64,000 bases of DNA. Source: Pardosa pseudoannulata. Its lineage: Eukaryota > Arthropoda > Arachnida > Araneae > Lycosidae. The stretch covers positions 56,305,454-56,369,453 of the forward strand of contig CM063498.1 in NCBI GenBank assembly GCA_032207245.1. The letters are read 5' to 3'. The notes under the pieces are model-generated. The model had not been told where the DNA came from and ran no database searches. It saw only the letters and a program-made list of their open reading frames with translations. Positions within the stretch are counted from its first letter, which is position 1; each line of letters begins with the position of its first letter. Shown here one piece after another: positions 54,625-64,000 of this stretch. The translations under genes and the position numbers were made by a program.

Positions 54625-55191
54625 TTAACCCCCTCCGGTAAAATGACGAGTCTAGCTCGTCATTAGTTTTTCATTCCATACCGCACAATGACGAGCTACA
54701 CTCGTCATGCGATTAATGTTACTGTTAAATATGATAATTAATTTAGTTTAAAATTTCTAGTGTACTGAATTTGGCAACACTTTTATCACTTGTGAAAATC
54801 ACAAGTCACTATTGCATATTGTTTACTTGGTACAAGTCATTGCCAAATTAATGAGTCAGAATAAAAGAAAACCTACTAAGAAATGCCGTGTGAGTTACAA
54901 GAATCAAATTAAAAGTGAGACTACTTGGCGGTGTAAACAATTAAGAATTCCTTTGCACTTTGTTTTGAAAAGTACCACTAGCTTGAAGACTATTATCTGT
55001 ATACCTTATTAATGTTTTGCTTTGATATTTTCTTAATTTTACTGTTTCTGATATTATTTAACACTATGTAAAAAGTGTATTTTAATTAAGAATATGTAAG
55101 AATTGTAAAATGAAACAAGTTTTTTAAATAAAAATTAAATGGTTATTTCATGCACAGTTTTTCATTATTAAATCATACCGGAAGGGGTTAA
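54625..55191 (+). mobile_element. piggyBac element, internally deleted, TTAA TSD
   Basis: TTAA at 54625-54628 and 55188-55191 bracket a 559-bp element that starts ccccctccggta and ends taccggaagggg, near-perfect 12-bp inverted repeats. Just inside the left end are two 21-base hairpins, atgacgag-N5-ctcgtcat, at 54643-54663 and 54688-54708, probable transposase-recognition repeats. The end of the transposase gene survives on the plus strand. This is the clearest piggyBac member in the window. Confidence 0.92.
54812..55012 (+). pseudogene. piggyBac transposase C-terminal fragment
   Basis: A 66-codon frame ends the element's coding part: NKRKPTKKCRVSYKNQIK, then SETTWRCKQLRIPLHF and a short tail. 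It matches the C-terminal Cys-rich (zinc-ribbon) domain of piggyBac transposases (KxCRVCxxN.I+xETxWxCKxCxxPLCxxxCF+xYH), which contributes to end binding. Several of the usual cysteines are replaced here (the second Cys of the first pair is Ser, later ones are lost). The catalytic Asp residues lie in the deleted part. Non-functional. Confidence 0.8.
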
Positions 55192-55710
55192 CACATTGTG
55201 TGCGGGTACATTTCGCAGTGGAACTGTACCGGAGCAGGCGTTTTGTGCGTAAATTTAGTTATTCAGTTAAATCTCAATAAATCGAAAATTATTTAATTTT
55301 TTAACCAACTTTTCGTATTTTATATTGAAATATATAAACAAATACTTAAATAGAAATATATAAATAACAACCATAAGATTTTTGTAAGCAAAAAATATAT
55401 TTAGTGGATAAATTTATAATAGTATCGTAAATATGAAAAATCAAATAGAAATAGTAGTGTAAATTTTTAATTTTTTCCCGTTCTGTTGTTCCGCATCGAC
55501 TGATGTAAAAGGTAGTTTTTATTTGTCTAATTTTTTCCAGAATCTATGTAGTAAACAAGAACACTCGTCTTCGTTTTCCTGTATATACCGTTATTTTTGT
55601 ACCCACAAACAAACCATGTTGTTATACTAACCCGTACTAGTACGTGACCCGCGCTGAAGTATCAATCGTCAGAAAACGTACTAGTACGTGTCCCGCATAC
55701 AGAGTGTTAA
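55188..55710. mobile_element. Second TTAA element, abutting the piggyBac copy
   Basis: It runs 55192-55706 between TTAA at 55188-55191 (shared with the neighbour) and 55707-55710. The ends cacattgtgtgcgggtac and gtgtcccgcatacagagtg are imperfect inverted repeats. Near the right end the palindromic cgtactagtacgtg occurs twice. No coding. A fragment of the same family is at 37211-37288. Confidence 0.8.
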
Positions 55711-55714
55711 CAGT

Positions 55715-55795
55715 TAATGTGCTAAAGCTTCTGAGTCCATGAGTTCGAATCTTGCAGCTTCAATCGTTCGCAATCGCCTTAAACCATCTCCCTCA
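55715..55795 (+). mobile_element. SINE fragment, diverged
   Basis: gtgctaaagcttctgagtcc, gagttcgaatcttgcagc, then gttcgcaatcgccttaaacc. Confidence 0.55.
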
Positions 55796-56303
55796 ATTGA
55801 AGCTCATATGAAGACCCTAATTTATGTAATAAAAATAATAATAGTTCAACAAACTTTTATCTTAAGAATCATCTCTTTTGAGATCTTATACATTAAAACC
55901 TCGTGTAGGACTTCAAATTTAATTGAGGTCTAGATAATAGCATAAGGTTGAAAAGGGAATATCTTAGATTTATTATAGATGTTTGCACTAAGAGGAAAGG
56001 TTTAAGAGCTAGAGAGCTAGAGTGCATGGGTCAGGACCCCCTCCAAAATTTTATTATTTAACCAGAGTTTTTCGTGAGTTAATTACATATGTTTATATAA
56101 ATTGTCATAGTGTAAAACAATTGTTATGCATAATGATATCTTACAGTGTATGAAAATACTTCGGGGGTAAGTTCAAATGTTACATTCTCTTGAATTAGTC
56201 GGACCTACCCCGAAATTGTTTTCTGGGAACGGACTTGTGCATGAAGGACAAAAAAAAAAAAAAACCATTTGGTGTATAATTGACTTTTGTCTCTTTACTC
56301 TTA
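55796..56303. other. Unassigned spacer
   Basis: No recognised feature. Confidence 0.4.
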
Positions 56304-56311
56304 ATAATTTC

Positions 56312-56512
56312 TGCCGAACGATGGTCGAATGGTTAGGATGCTGATCTTCGATACCGGAGTTCGTGGATTTGAATCCCATGGTGATATGGATGTACGTAGC
56401 CGTTCGGAATCGGCTTTAAGCAGTAGGTCCTGGTCTCCATTAACCCTCGTATAGCAAAAAAAAAGAAAAAAAAAAAGACCGCAGTGCTTTAAACTAAATT
56501 AAACTAAACCTA
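56312..56512 (+). mobile_element. tRNA-derived SINE, full length
   Basis: gccgaacgatggtcgaatgg through box B gatttgaatccca to the tail aactaaattaaactaaacc. An A-rich expansion (about 25 bases) replaces part of the 3' body. A short flanking match aatttct is the only target-duplication hint. Confidence 0.9.
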
Positions 56513-57335
56513 ACAATTTCTTGAAATGTCATTTATAACAATGTAAAAGCTTAATTACATTGTATACAATTTATTATCTATATCGACCGTCTGCTTTGTT
56601 TCATTTTGCAGCCAATTTTCACGTTAAATTCCTTATTTAATTCGTAATAGTATCATGCTCCACAAATTATTTTCTTCTACATAGGTTGGAATACCATTAT
56701 AAGTATAATAACTCACTAAAGGTATTGATTTCCTTTTATTTTCATGTAAATAAGCGAGAGAGTTAGGTAGTAGGTAACGAATCCATTGATCTTCCGATTA
56801 GCATTGAATGGCATTGAGCGTAGGGCATCTTATCAATCATTAAAGTTCTTATTCGTTTCTTCGAAATGATTTACTTTTGCAGTATGCTATACATTAGTAT
56901 TCATTGTTAAAATTCTCCTGGAATATTAAAATACACTTTTTAAGATTTTTTCATCCCATTTACGTTTCTTTAACCAGATCTCCACATAGAAATATCATTT
57001 TAATATCATATCTCTTCAGACAGCTATGATGACTTTCCACCCTTTTGTATTTATGAAAAGGTTGTTGATTCTAAAGGGTTTCTTTTAAATTTCCTTTTAT
57101 GGCAATATAATGATCATATCCTCCTAAATTTTCATTTCGTAACTATCCAAATGAAAGTTTTTAGAAACATGAATTTTGTGTTTTAATATTTCTAGATTAA
57201 GAAAATTAACTGATAATCGTAATTTTATTAATATAAAATTCGTTTTCTTTAGCGCAATGTGTCATTATTGAATATGTATTTATTACGTGTTCAATGACGT
57301 TTGCATTTTTTTTCTAAACGGAAAAGAACAAACCT
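56513..57335. other. Unassigned spacer
   Basis: AT-rich, no element recognised. Confidence 0.45.
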
Positions 57336-57529
57336 CAGCACTTGTTTTACATTACAAGTACATCTAAAGTAAAATGTTCCAACATTAACAATTTTTTTTT
57401 CTTTTTTCTCACCGAGTTCTTCCTTGTTTTACTTGCACAGACGCGTCTGTTTACGTCTGAAATACCTTCCAACAGTTGTTTCCGTCGTGTCACATTGCTG
57501 GTATTATTGTCCATTCCATTAAAAGTGGC

Positions 57530-57930
57530 GTTGGCGTAAAGCGATTGCACGCCGAGTGCAACACCATCCCTCTCTCACTCTCTCTTACAAGGCAGGTGTC
57601 ACTGTATATTCCGAAAGGGAAATAAAAAAGATCCACACCACCCTTGCCACGCACGTGGGACTTCCCTTCCCCCTTGAACCAGAAATAAACCGTTCCTCTC
57701 TTCCGCGCTTTTTTATAGCCCTGGTGCGTAGGATGAAGTTCGAAAGAAATCCCCATCGGGCACAAAAAAAGCTGAGTGATGGGGGGGAGCTGGGGGGCGT
57801 TAGTTCTTGAACCATCAGCACTTTTCTTCCGTGGTACTTTTCGGCGGAAAAGCTCTGAAAACGTCTGCCGTCTGCATTACGTAAATTGACGAGGCTTGGT
57901 TGAGTCATAGACAAGAGGGTATTGTGCAAC
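57530..57930. other. GC-elevated island, possible exon or promoter region
   Basis: Base composition rises clearly above the surroundings for about 400 bp, with CpG-containing stretches (cacgccgagtgcaacac, ccacgcacgtgggac, cttccgcgc, ggcggaaaagctc). ORFs of 84-114 codons overlap on both strands (57490-57765 -, 57556-57810 +, 57585-57929 -), which is expected when GC rises, so none can be preferred. An E-box-like cacgtg lies at 57653-57658. It may be a first exon or promoter, or an unrecognised mobile element; nothing in the sequence decides. Confidence 0.35.
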
Positions 57931-58317
57931 CCGTAAACGACGCTTGAGATATGAAAAATATTGGTTCGGAAAGAAATTTATTCTATTAGTGTCTGAAGGT
58001 CATTTGTCGTATTAGAAGTTTTCCCTTTGTCATAACGAGATCGATATTATTATTTTTTCGGTTTTCCCTTTTCAACCCATATGACAAGTCGAGAAGTGAC
58101 CAAAAAACACGTGATCATCAGGGATGTTTGTTAAAATTCATCTGCAATAATAAAATGACTCATAACAAAGAACTGCATGTTTTCTCATTTATTTCATATG
58201 ACGTTATAACTGAAATATTTTTTTAAAAATTAAGGAAAGCAAATTTTACAATTTCATTGCATGGCCATCGAAAAAAATTTAAATAATAATCCCAATTTAT
58301 TGACTATGTATCCAACC

Positions 58318-58686
58318 TTAATATACTTGTTTTGTTTGTAGTCTGATAGTTTGAATTTCGTCCGAATGATAAGTAGTGATAGCTCTACATTCCCACTTTA
58401 AAGTATTATCGCAATATATCAATATTAATTTGGCGATATATAGCAATATTAAATTTCTGATATCTTCCTGCTCTAATGACAAGTCTTTAGAGAAACATAA
58501 CCACAAAATCTGTAGATCTGAAACTCCTATTGGATCAGTTGTAGTGAGAGTTCTGTTTATAAGGAAGTCACGCTCTTCCTTAATAAGATCATGATTGTGG
58601 AGGCCCTCGTAGGATACCAGATGGGTTGGCGTATACCAGTCACGATCTTCAGGCCAGATGTGTTTTAGAAACTCTATCCAGTACAC
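58318..58686 (-). CDS. Unknown 122-codon ORF, possible exon
   Basis: The frame stays open from about 58737 to the stop at 58318. It reads STETEKVFIILKSKVYWI before MYWIEFLKHIWPEDRDWY, then TPTHLVSYEGLHNHDLIK, a central IGVSDLQILWLCFSKDLS and a C-terminus with YIAKLILIYCDNTLKWEC. The amino-acid mix (four Trp in the N-terminal two thirds, balanced charge, few Lys/Asn runs) is unlike chance translation of AT-rich DNA. No SINE, TIR or transposase motif overlaps it. I do not recognise the family. It could be a host exon, a retroelement piece or an endogenous viral fragment. Confidence 0.4.
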   Translation of the reverse strand: MYWIEFLKHIWPEDRDWYTPTHLVSYEGLHNHDLIKEERDFLINRTLTTTDPIGVSDLQILWLCFSKDLSLEQEDIRNLILLYIAKLILIYCDNTLKWECRAITTYHSDEIQTIRLQTKQVY

Positions 58687-58820
58687 CTTAGATTTTAAAA
58701 TAATAAAGACTTTTTCAGTTTCAGTGCTTTAAAAAATATTTTTTTCCGTTCTCAGTGTTCTAAAATTAAGAGTTCTGCGTGTCTTTGTCGAAAACGAATT
58801 TCAATAATCTTATATGTCAC

Positions 58821-58895
58821 GGCCGAACGATGTTCGAATGGATAGAGCTCTGATCTTCGGTACCGGAGTTTGTGGGTTTGAATCTCACTGGGGTA
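58821..58895 (+). mobile_element. SINE, left part, split by a hAT insertion
   Basis: gccgaacgatgttcgaatgg to gggtttgaatctcactgggg. It continues at 59561 after the hAT element. Confidence 0.92.
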
Positions 58896-59568
58896 CAGGG
58901 CCTGATTATCGCACGGGCATTTGGGGCACTCGCCCTGGGCATGAAAATTTAGTCGAGTGCTTGAAACACATATTAAGTGGGGAAAAATTGCAAACTTTTA
59001 CGCTACCATAGTTAAGTTTTAATAAATTATTGTACGAAGTAATTGTGTTTGTCATGAAATATATTGTTTCGTATTTACTTTAATTCTACTGTTATTTACC
59101 TGATAATTAATTCCCTCAAGGAACCTGGCGCTCTTTTTATCCTATGGGTTATTGCATATTTATAAGATAGATTATTAGCAACGTACCACTATAAACCATT
59201 AAATCATCTCATCCATTTAAATTATTTTTAATTCTATTGTTATTTATTTTCTGCACCACAGAGCTTGTGAGTGTGACAAGGCAAAAATAAAAAAGTGAAT
59301 CACTCTAGGTCTTTAAAAGTCCTTAATTTTTAGCATGGCTAAACAGAGGTAATAATGATTACGTAAAATGAAAATTTGGTGTTTTTGATTTTGAATATGA
59401 CCTTAATGCTAACTTCTTAAATGTGTTTGCTAATTCAATGTTGTAATTTTTATATGACTGTAAGTATGATAATAACTTGTCACTATAAATTTGCAATGGG
59501 GTTGGAGGGCACAAAAATTGGATTGTGCCCTGGGCACAAAAGTATCTTAGTCAGGCCCTGCTGGTTCA
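58888..59568. mobile_element. Non-autonomous hAT element, family A, inside a SINE
   Basis: The element spans 58896-59560 (665 bp), starting cagggcctgattat and ending gtcaggccctg. The flanking octamers ctggggta (58888-58895) and ctggttca (59561-59568) both derive from the SINE's ctgtggca, so an 8-bp duplication is evident despite later changes. Sequence and order agree with 698-1387 almost throughout, with small indels. The 62- and 65-codon ORFs across its ends are spurious. Confidence 0.92.
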
Positions 59569-59670
59569 TGAATGTTCGTGGCCGTTTTGGAATCGGCTTT
59601 AAGCAGTAGGTCCCGGTCTCATTAGCCCTCGTGTTGCAAAAAGCAGACCGTAGCACTCAAAATCAAACCG
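59561..59670 (+). mobile_element. SINE, right part, after the hAT insertion
   Basis: ctggttcatgaatgttcgtg to agcagaccgtagcactc with a short aaatcaaacc tail completes the copy that starts at 58821. Confidence 0.93.
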
Positions 59671-61923
59671 TAAATGATATCTAATAAAGTACTAAGTTGA
59701 AAATATCATTCCTTTTAAGATATATAAATTTGAGAAGTTTGTATAGTTTACAAGTTTTACATTGATCCTGAATTTCCGATAATCATCTAAATTAGTACTA
59801 CAGTGTTTAAATATAGAGCAAAATTAAAGTTCTTTGTTTAAAAATATTAATTTTTCTAAGGAAAATATGTCAAAAATTTCACTTTTAAAACCTCTAATCG
59901 AAAAGTAAAAGCTCAGTTAATTCGATATGTATGTTTTACTTTGACTATATCTCTTGATACATTTTCCCAGTTTTCAGTTCAGCGATAAAGACCGATATTG
60001 TTAACGAAAGCCATTATTCAATAGCACATTATTATTATTATTATTAACTATGACAGTTACAAATTATCTTCTTCATCTGGGTATTTTTATCACAGATGAA
60101 GTCTTCTGGACGTGTGTTGTTGACTTTCAGAACTCTGCATCTATAGAGTCAGAAATTGCTACTGCTGATTCTTCCTTAAACGGTTTCATTACATTACAGA
60201 ATTTATAATTCAAAAATTCGTCCACCCTTTCAAAGGTTGGGACTCTGTCTACAAATTTTGCATTTTATAAAACAAGTTTCTAAAGAAGTATTTCAATAAG
60301 CACTAATAATCATTTGTATATCTTTTTACACTCAAAGTTACATGTTCATAACTCGTTTCAATTGTTCATTTATTCTATTTTTAAAAATATGTTACACGTA
60401 AAAGCTCCCTGAAGCATCAAAATAAGCTCAGTGAACCTCAAGACAAAGAAAAATTTTTGTTGAATTATACTGACGTGATTTCAGGACTTCAAAATAAATA
60501 AATAAATAAAAATCCTATGCAAGTGGTATTTCGAGATAAACTAAGTCAAGATTTTGAGAAGCTTTAAACTGTACTTTTTAAACTGAATTATGCTGGAATA
60601 ACATTTTAATTTTTGTTCTTCAGATCAAACCCTTCATAGACTTTTTTTTTAAGTATTTAGTGTAAAGAATCGTATTTAGTGTATGGTAAATAATACTTTT
60701 TTTCTGACAATGTATAGTATGAAAAGTTTGAATATTATGAATATTATGCTTGAATATAAAAGTTGTCTTTGCATGAAATGATTTGACTATTTTAGCATGG
60801 AAACGTAAAATTAGGCACTTATATAGTTAATGTTCCAAATATTAATTAGTAATTTGGCTCATTAATAAAAAGTTTGGCTGTAAAATTTGTAATAATGATT
60901 AAATATTCTTAACACATAAAAGCACATACTCATATAAGCATGACATTTTTTTATAAATATTTTTGTTTAAACTTCATAAGAAATTATATGCACATTGTAT
61001 TATGCACCAGTTACGATATTGAATAACCTTTAGTTATTCACCAATATTCGTGGATTAATTTGAAATTTTGACACCAGGTTAGCAAAGTATCATTTTAAGA
61101 AATAGACACCTTAGATGTGTGGTATGTGGAATAATTAGCTTTTGCTTATTCATGTCAAAAAACATTTATTATCCGATTACAGAATTAAAGATTTTCGCTC
61201 TTTTATTCACTTTTCGTGTCTAGAAACGTTCGCCATAGACAAAGTAATTATGGTGTTTCGTTATTCAATTTTTTACGCATCTTTGAAATACACACTCTCT
61301 CTAATGTAAGTCATGCTTGTCGATCAAATCAGCGTTTCTACGTTTCAGAGACAGGTGTTTAGATAGCTGATTATTAGATGTTTAAATTATCCATATCATG
61401 CAATTAAAAAATACATTTAGCTGTTTTGATATCAACTTCATTTCCAGTATTATTTATTATTACTTTTTTTCGGAAGGGATTATTTTTTTCCCCAACTACG
61501 TTCGATTTTTCTCCAATGTAAAATATTTGTCTTAAAGTTGTAACTCCAATCCAATTACTTTTAAGTTGTTAAATAATCATTTCTATTTTTGGAAAATTAT
61601 ACGAAATTTATGAATAAGTGTGTTGTTGAGGTTTGTTCTGTTTTTCAATCCTCTAACATTTTTTATTTTCACCAATGCATTAAAAAATAGTTCGATATTG
61701 TTATACAAAGATTTCGGATTGGGTTTATTTAATTGGCAATCTTTTAGCCCCATAGCGAATACTATCTTTTCTACTCAGACCTTTTGGAATTAACATAATA
61801 AGCTATTAAAAGCTGAAGAAAATAACTTTAGTGTGCAGTAAATCATAGTTCAAAATGAAAGCGTCTATATTACTTTCCAAATCGGCAGGAGATCCCAGTA
61901 TTGTTAGGCCTCTTGTTATGTAG
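59671..61923. other. Unassigned AT-rich stretch
   Basis: More than 2 kb without an ORF over 60 codons. Only short microsatellites: (ATT)n near 60028-60046 and (AAAT)n near 60498-60520. Confidence 0.5.
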
Positions 61924-61924
61924 C

Positions 61925-62210
61925 CTCCACACTATGGCCAATTGTTCACCACTTCCTGATGGTGATCTTGAACGATGGTTTACTTATTGCATCCACACGC
62001 TGGGTCACTAAATGAACCAAACATGTGGATTCGTCGATATGGTCTACTGCGCACTTTAGTTACGCATCTGGCTTCCCTTGATCTTTGAAGAAAAACCGCT
62101 TCGGAAGCCATCGTCCACCAAGGCTATTTTATCTTCTTCCACCATCGACCACGATAAACCATACCCCCTCCAGACGGTGGTGATGGATTGCAGTGGACCA
62201 TAGTGTGGCC
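61925..62210. mobile_element. Candidate short inverted-repeat element
   Basis: ccacactatggcca at 61927-61940 faces tggaccatagtgtgg at 62194-62208. The interior is GC-richer than its flanks, with several short inverted blocks (catcg, ggtggtgatgg). The superfamily and target duplication are unclear. Confidence 0.4.
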
Positions 62211-62262
62211 TTTACAAAAGCTTTTACAAAATAGCAGACCACAGCTCTCACCAACCAACCTT
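62211..62262 (+). mobile_element. SINE tail fragment
   Basis: cttttacaaaatagcagacc, then acagctctcaccaaccaacc matches the last 45 bases of the SINE. Confidence 0.55.
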
Positions 62263-64000
62263 GCTTTTGCTTTAAAAGGAATTCTTAGAAAATTGTCTTG
62301 CAGACGTAATAATAGAAGTAACTATAAGTATAGGACATCGTAGGATTAAAGGTAGTCAGCCGCACAGAAACATTAATTTAGAATAATAAAAGAAATACTT
62401 AGAACTCTATTTTTACAAAATTTTAAGCATACAGTTACATTCTTCTGTAGATAATTCAGTAACCAAGCTTTCTAATTTACCTTTGCCATAATTAGTTCAA
62501 TTAAGAATTCAAATTGTTAGTTTTTCGAAGTTTGATACCATTTTGATGGTATACTTAAGAAAACAGTTATTATAGGTTGAAATTTTTTTTAATAATTTTA
62601 TTTTCTCATTCATCATCGGATACGTGATAGAAATTCATAGCCTTGGAATGAGTGTTGCTTAATATTTCCAATGTCTTAATCATCATTTCCAAACCATACT
62701 TGCTAATTTCTTCAAATGAGTATAGTATTTCTTTGAGGTTGAAGAAGAAAGAATGGTAATTTTAAGACCATATTCTCCCATTAAAATCCCTATGCATCGT
62801 TGTTTTGTTTCCGTAAAAGTAAGACACTATCACTCTCTGGATCTGTACCCATTGTAACGTGGTGTTGATAGTGTGACGTCTAGCCACATTTGATCTGGTT
62901 CCAAGAGCTCAGCAGTCTTCCGACTGGAAGGTTTGTAAAGGAAAGGCGCCATTTCGCCTTGCCAACTGCTGTAGTGTATATGTTTAATGATCTCCATTTC
63001 CAAATCCGTTTAAATCGTTTTTTGTAGATATTTAAACTTTGGAATTCAAAGCAACATCCAACTGCAAATAACTATGAATGCCACCGATTTGGAAAAAAGG
63101 GGGAGGGGGAAAAGTAACCTATAAATATTTAAATTTGGGTGCCATTCAACAATATACAAAATAAAAATTTCTTCACTCAGTTTATTTTTAAAATGATGCA
63201 GTATTTTAAAGAGTTGCATCATCAGTGGTTCCTGTACATACAGAAAGCATATATAATGCTGTAAATTATACTCTTTATTGTCTAAGATTTAAACTTTATC
63301 GGTAATTTATTTTTGTTTTGAAAGACGAGTAATTAATTTGTCGTTGATTGATGACGAATTTTAACTAAGTTAAAGAGCTTAGTTTTTTTTATATCAGTGT
63401 TATGTATGAACTCTGCTTGTTGTTCTAAGTAGTTAATTCCACACGTTTACTTATTTTAATGGCTAAAGTTGCGTTTCTGGAAATAATAATGACATTGAGA
63501 AGTTCTTCAAGTGCTTTCCTAACAATTGTTTTCGCTATTTTTTGTGAGTTTATCTTTATGATATTCACTTAGTATGAAATTTTAAGTGATTCTATTATGT
63601 ATTTATTAGTATACACATAAAAACTTCTTGCGATTATTATTCCAGAATTCAGAGTTTTCCAAGAGTTTTAAAATTTTAATTTTGTGTGCAAATATTTGTT
63701 ATAAAACTATTCTAATTATGTAAAATAATTTTCAGTTTGTTTCGGTTAAAATTGGAAATTGTTCACTGTACAGTTAAAAATAGGTCTTTTATTATGAGTG
63801 ATTGTTGTGTCACTCATTTTTTAAGCATAAATTACATTCCTAAGACCCATTTTCTACTGTGTAAACAATTTAAATTTAGAATTTTTTTTGTGTTTACAAA
63901 CTTGGACAGGAGCTGCATTAAACTAGACTAGCATTCAAAACATGTTAATTACAGTTTATCTTTAGACAGCACTGAAATACTTATATCCAGGATATGAGGA
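62263..64000. other. Unassigned AT-rich stretch to the window edge
   Basis: A GC-richer patch at 62840-62960 lacks a coding frame; the 64-codon ORF at 63737-63931 has no motif. No repeat recognised. Confidence 0.4.

Overview
This 64 kb window is eukaryotic nuclear DNA, strongly AT-rich, with no operons, no bacterial-type gene packing and no long intact ORF. The best clue to the host is a family of tRNA-derived SINEs about 180 bp long. It has a tRNA-like head (box A around tggccgaatggttaggg, box B ggttcgaatccc), a body ending near agtagaccgtagcactcc, and a (caaac)n-like 3' tail. Together with the transposon mix this fits an arthropod, most likely an arachnid such as an orb-weaving spider. That assignment is an inference from family knowledge, not a database result.

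The window is mostly intergenic or intronic and is dominated by transposable elements, many with clean hallmarks. Seven hAT-type insertions have recognisable termini; four have a perfect 8-bp target duplication (3507-4284, 4355-5613, 6781-7568, 30763-32452), two a slightly diverged one (698-1387, 58896-59560) and one a partial match (42914-43839). Three or four of them keep decayed C-terminal hAT dimerisation-domain coding. TTAA-flanked elements include a piggyBac derivative with a transposase C-terminal remnant (54629-55187) that shares its TTAA with a second element (55192-55706), plus elements at 32514-33935 and 49092-49701. Two Helitron-type elements show 5' TC, a 3' hairpin, a CTRR end and A/T insertion (22029-22454 and 50622-51520); a third copy (28685-30139) is interrupted by an 844-bp terminal-inverted-repeat insert. 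Long foldback elements lie at about 12513-13498 and 19296-20402.

SINE copies are spread throughout on both strands, several with perfect 10-15 bp target duplications. One SINE is inserted inside another (40502-40860), one is split by a hAT element (58821-59670), and one is probably split by the foldback element at 12.5-13.5 kb.

Tandem arrays are prominent: about 200 bp x 7 (1700-3115), about 266 bp x 5 (8236-9545), about 170 bp x 3 (16280-16790), a two-copy 820-bp duplication (24718-26358), 56 bp x 7.5 (29328-29755), about 130 bp x 5 (35430-36110), about 230 bp x 3 (38498-39185), and several long microsatellites.

The best candidate for host coding sequence is an exon at about 16127-16331 (+) ending at a canonical gtaaga splice donor. 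The 3' part of this exon, with its donor and adjoining intron, is triplicated in tandem, and the copies carry possible splice acceptors, so they may act as poison exons. A 122-codon ORF at 58318-58686 (-) and an interrupted 101-codon ORF at 5765-6070 (-) are weaker candidates. No tRNA or rRNA gene, CRISPR array or bacterial element is visible.
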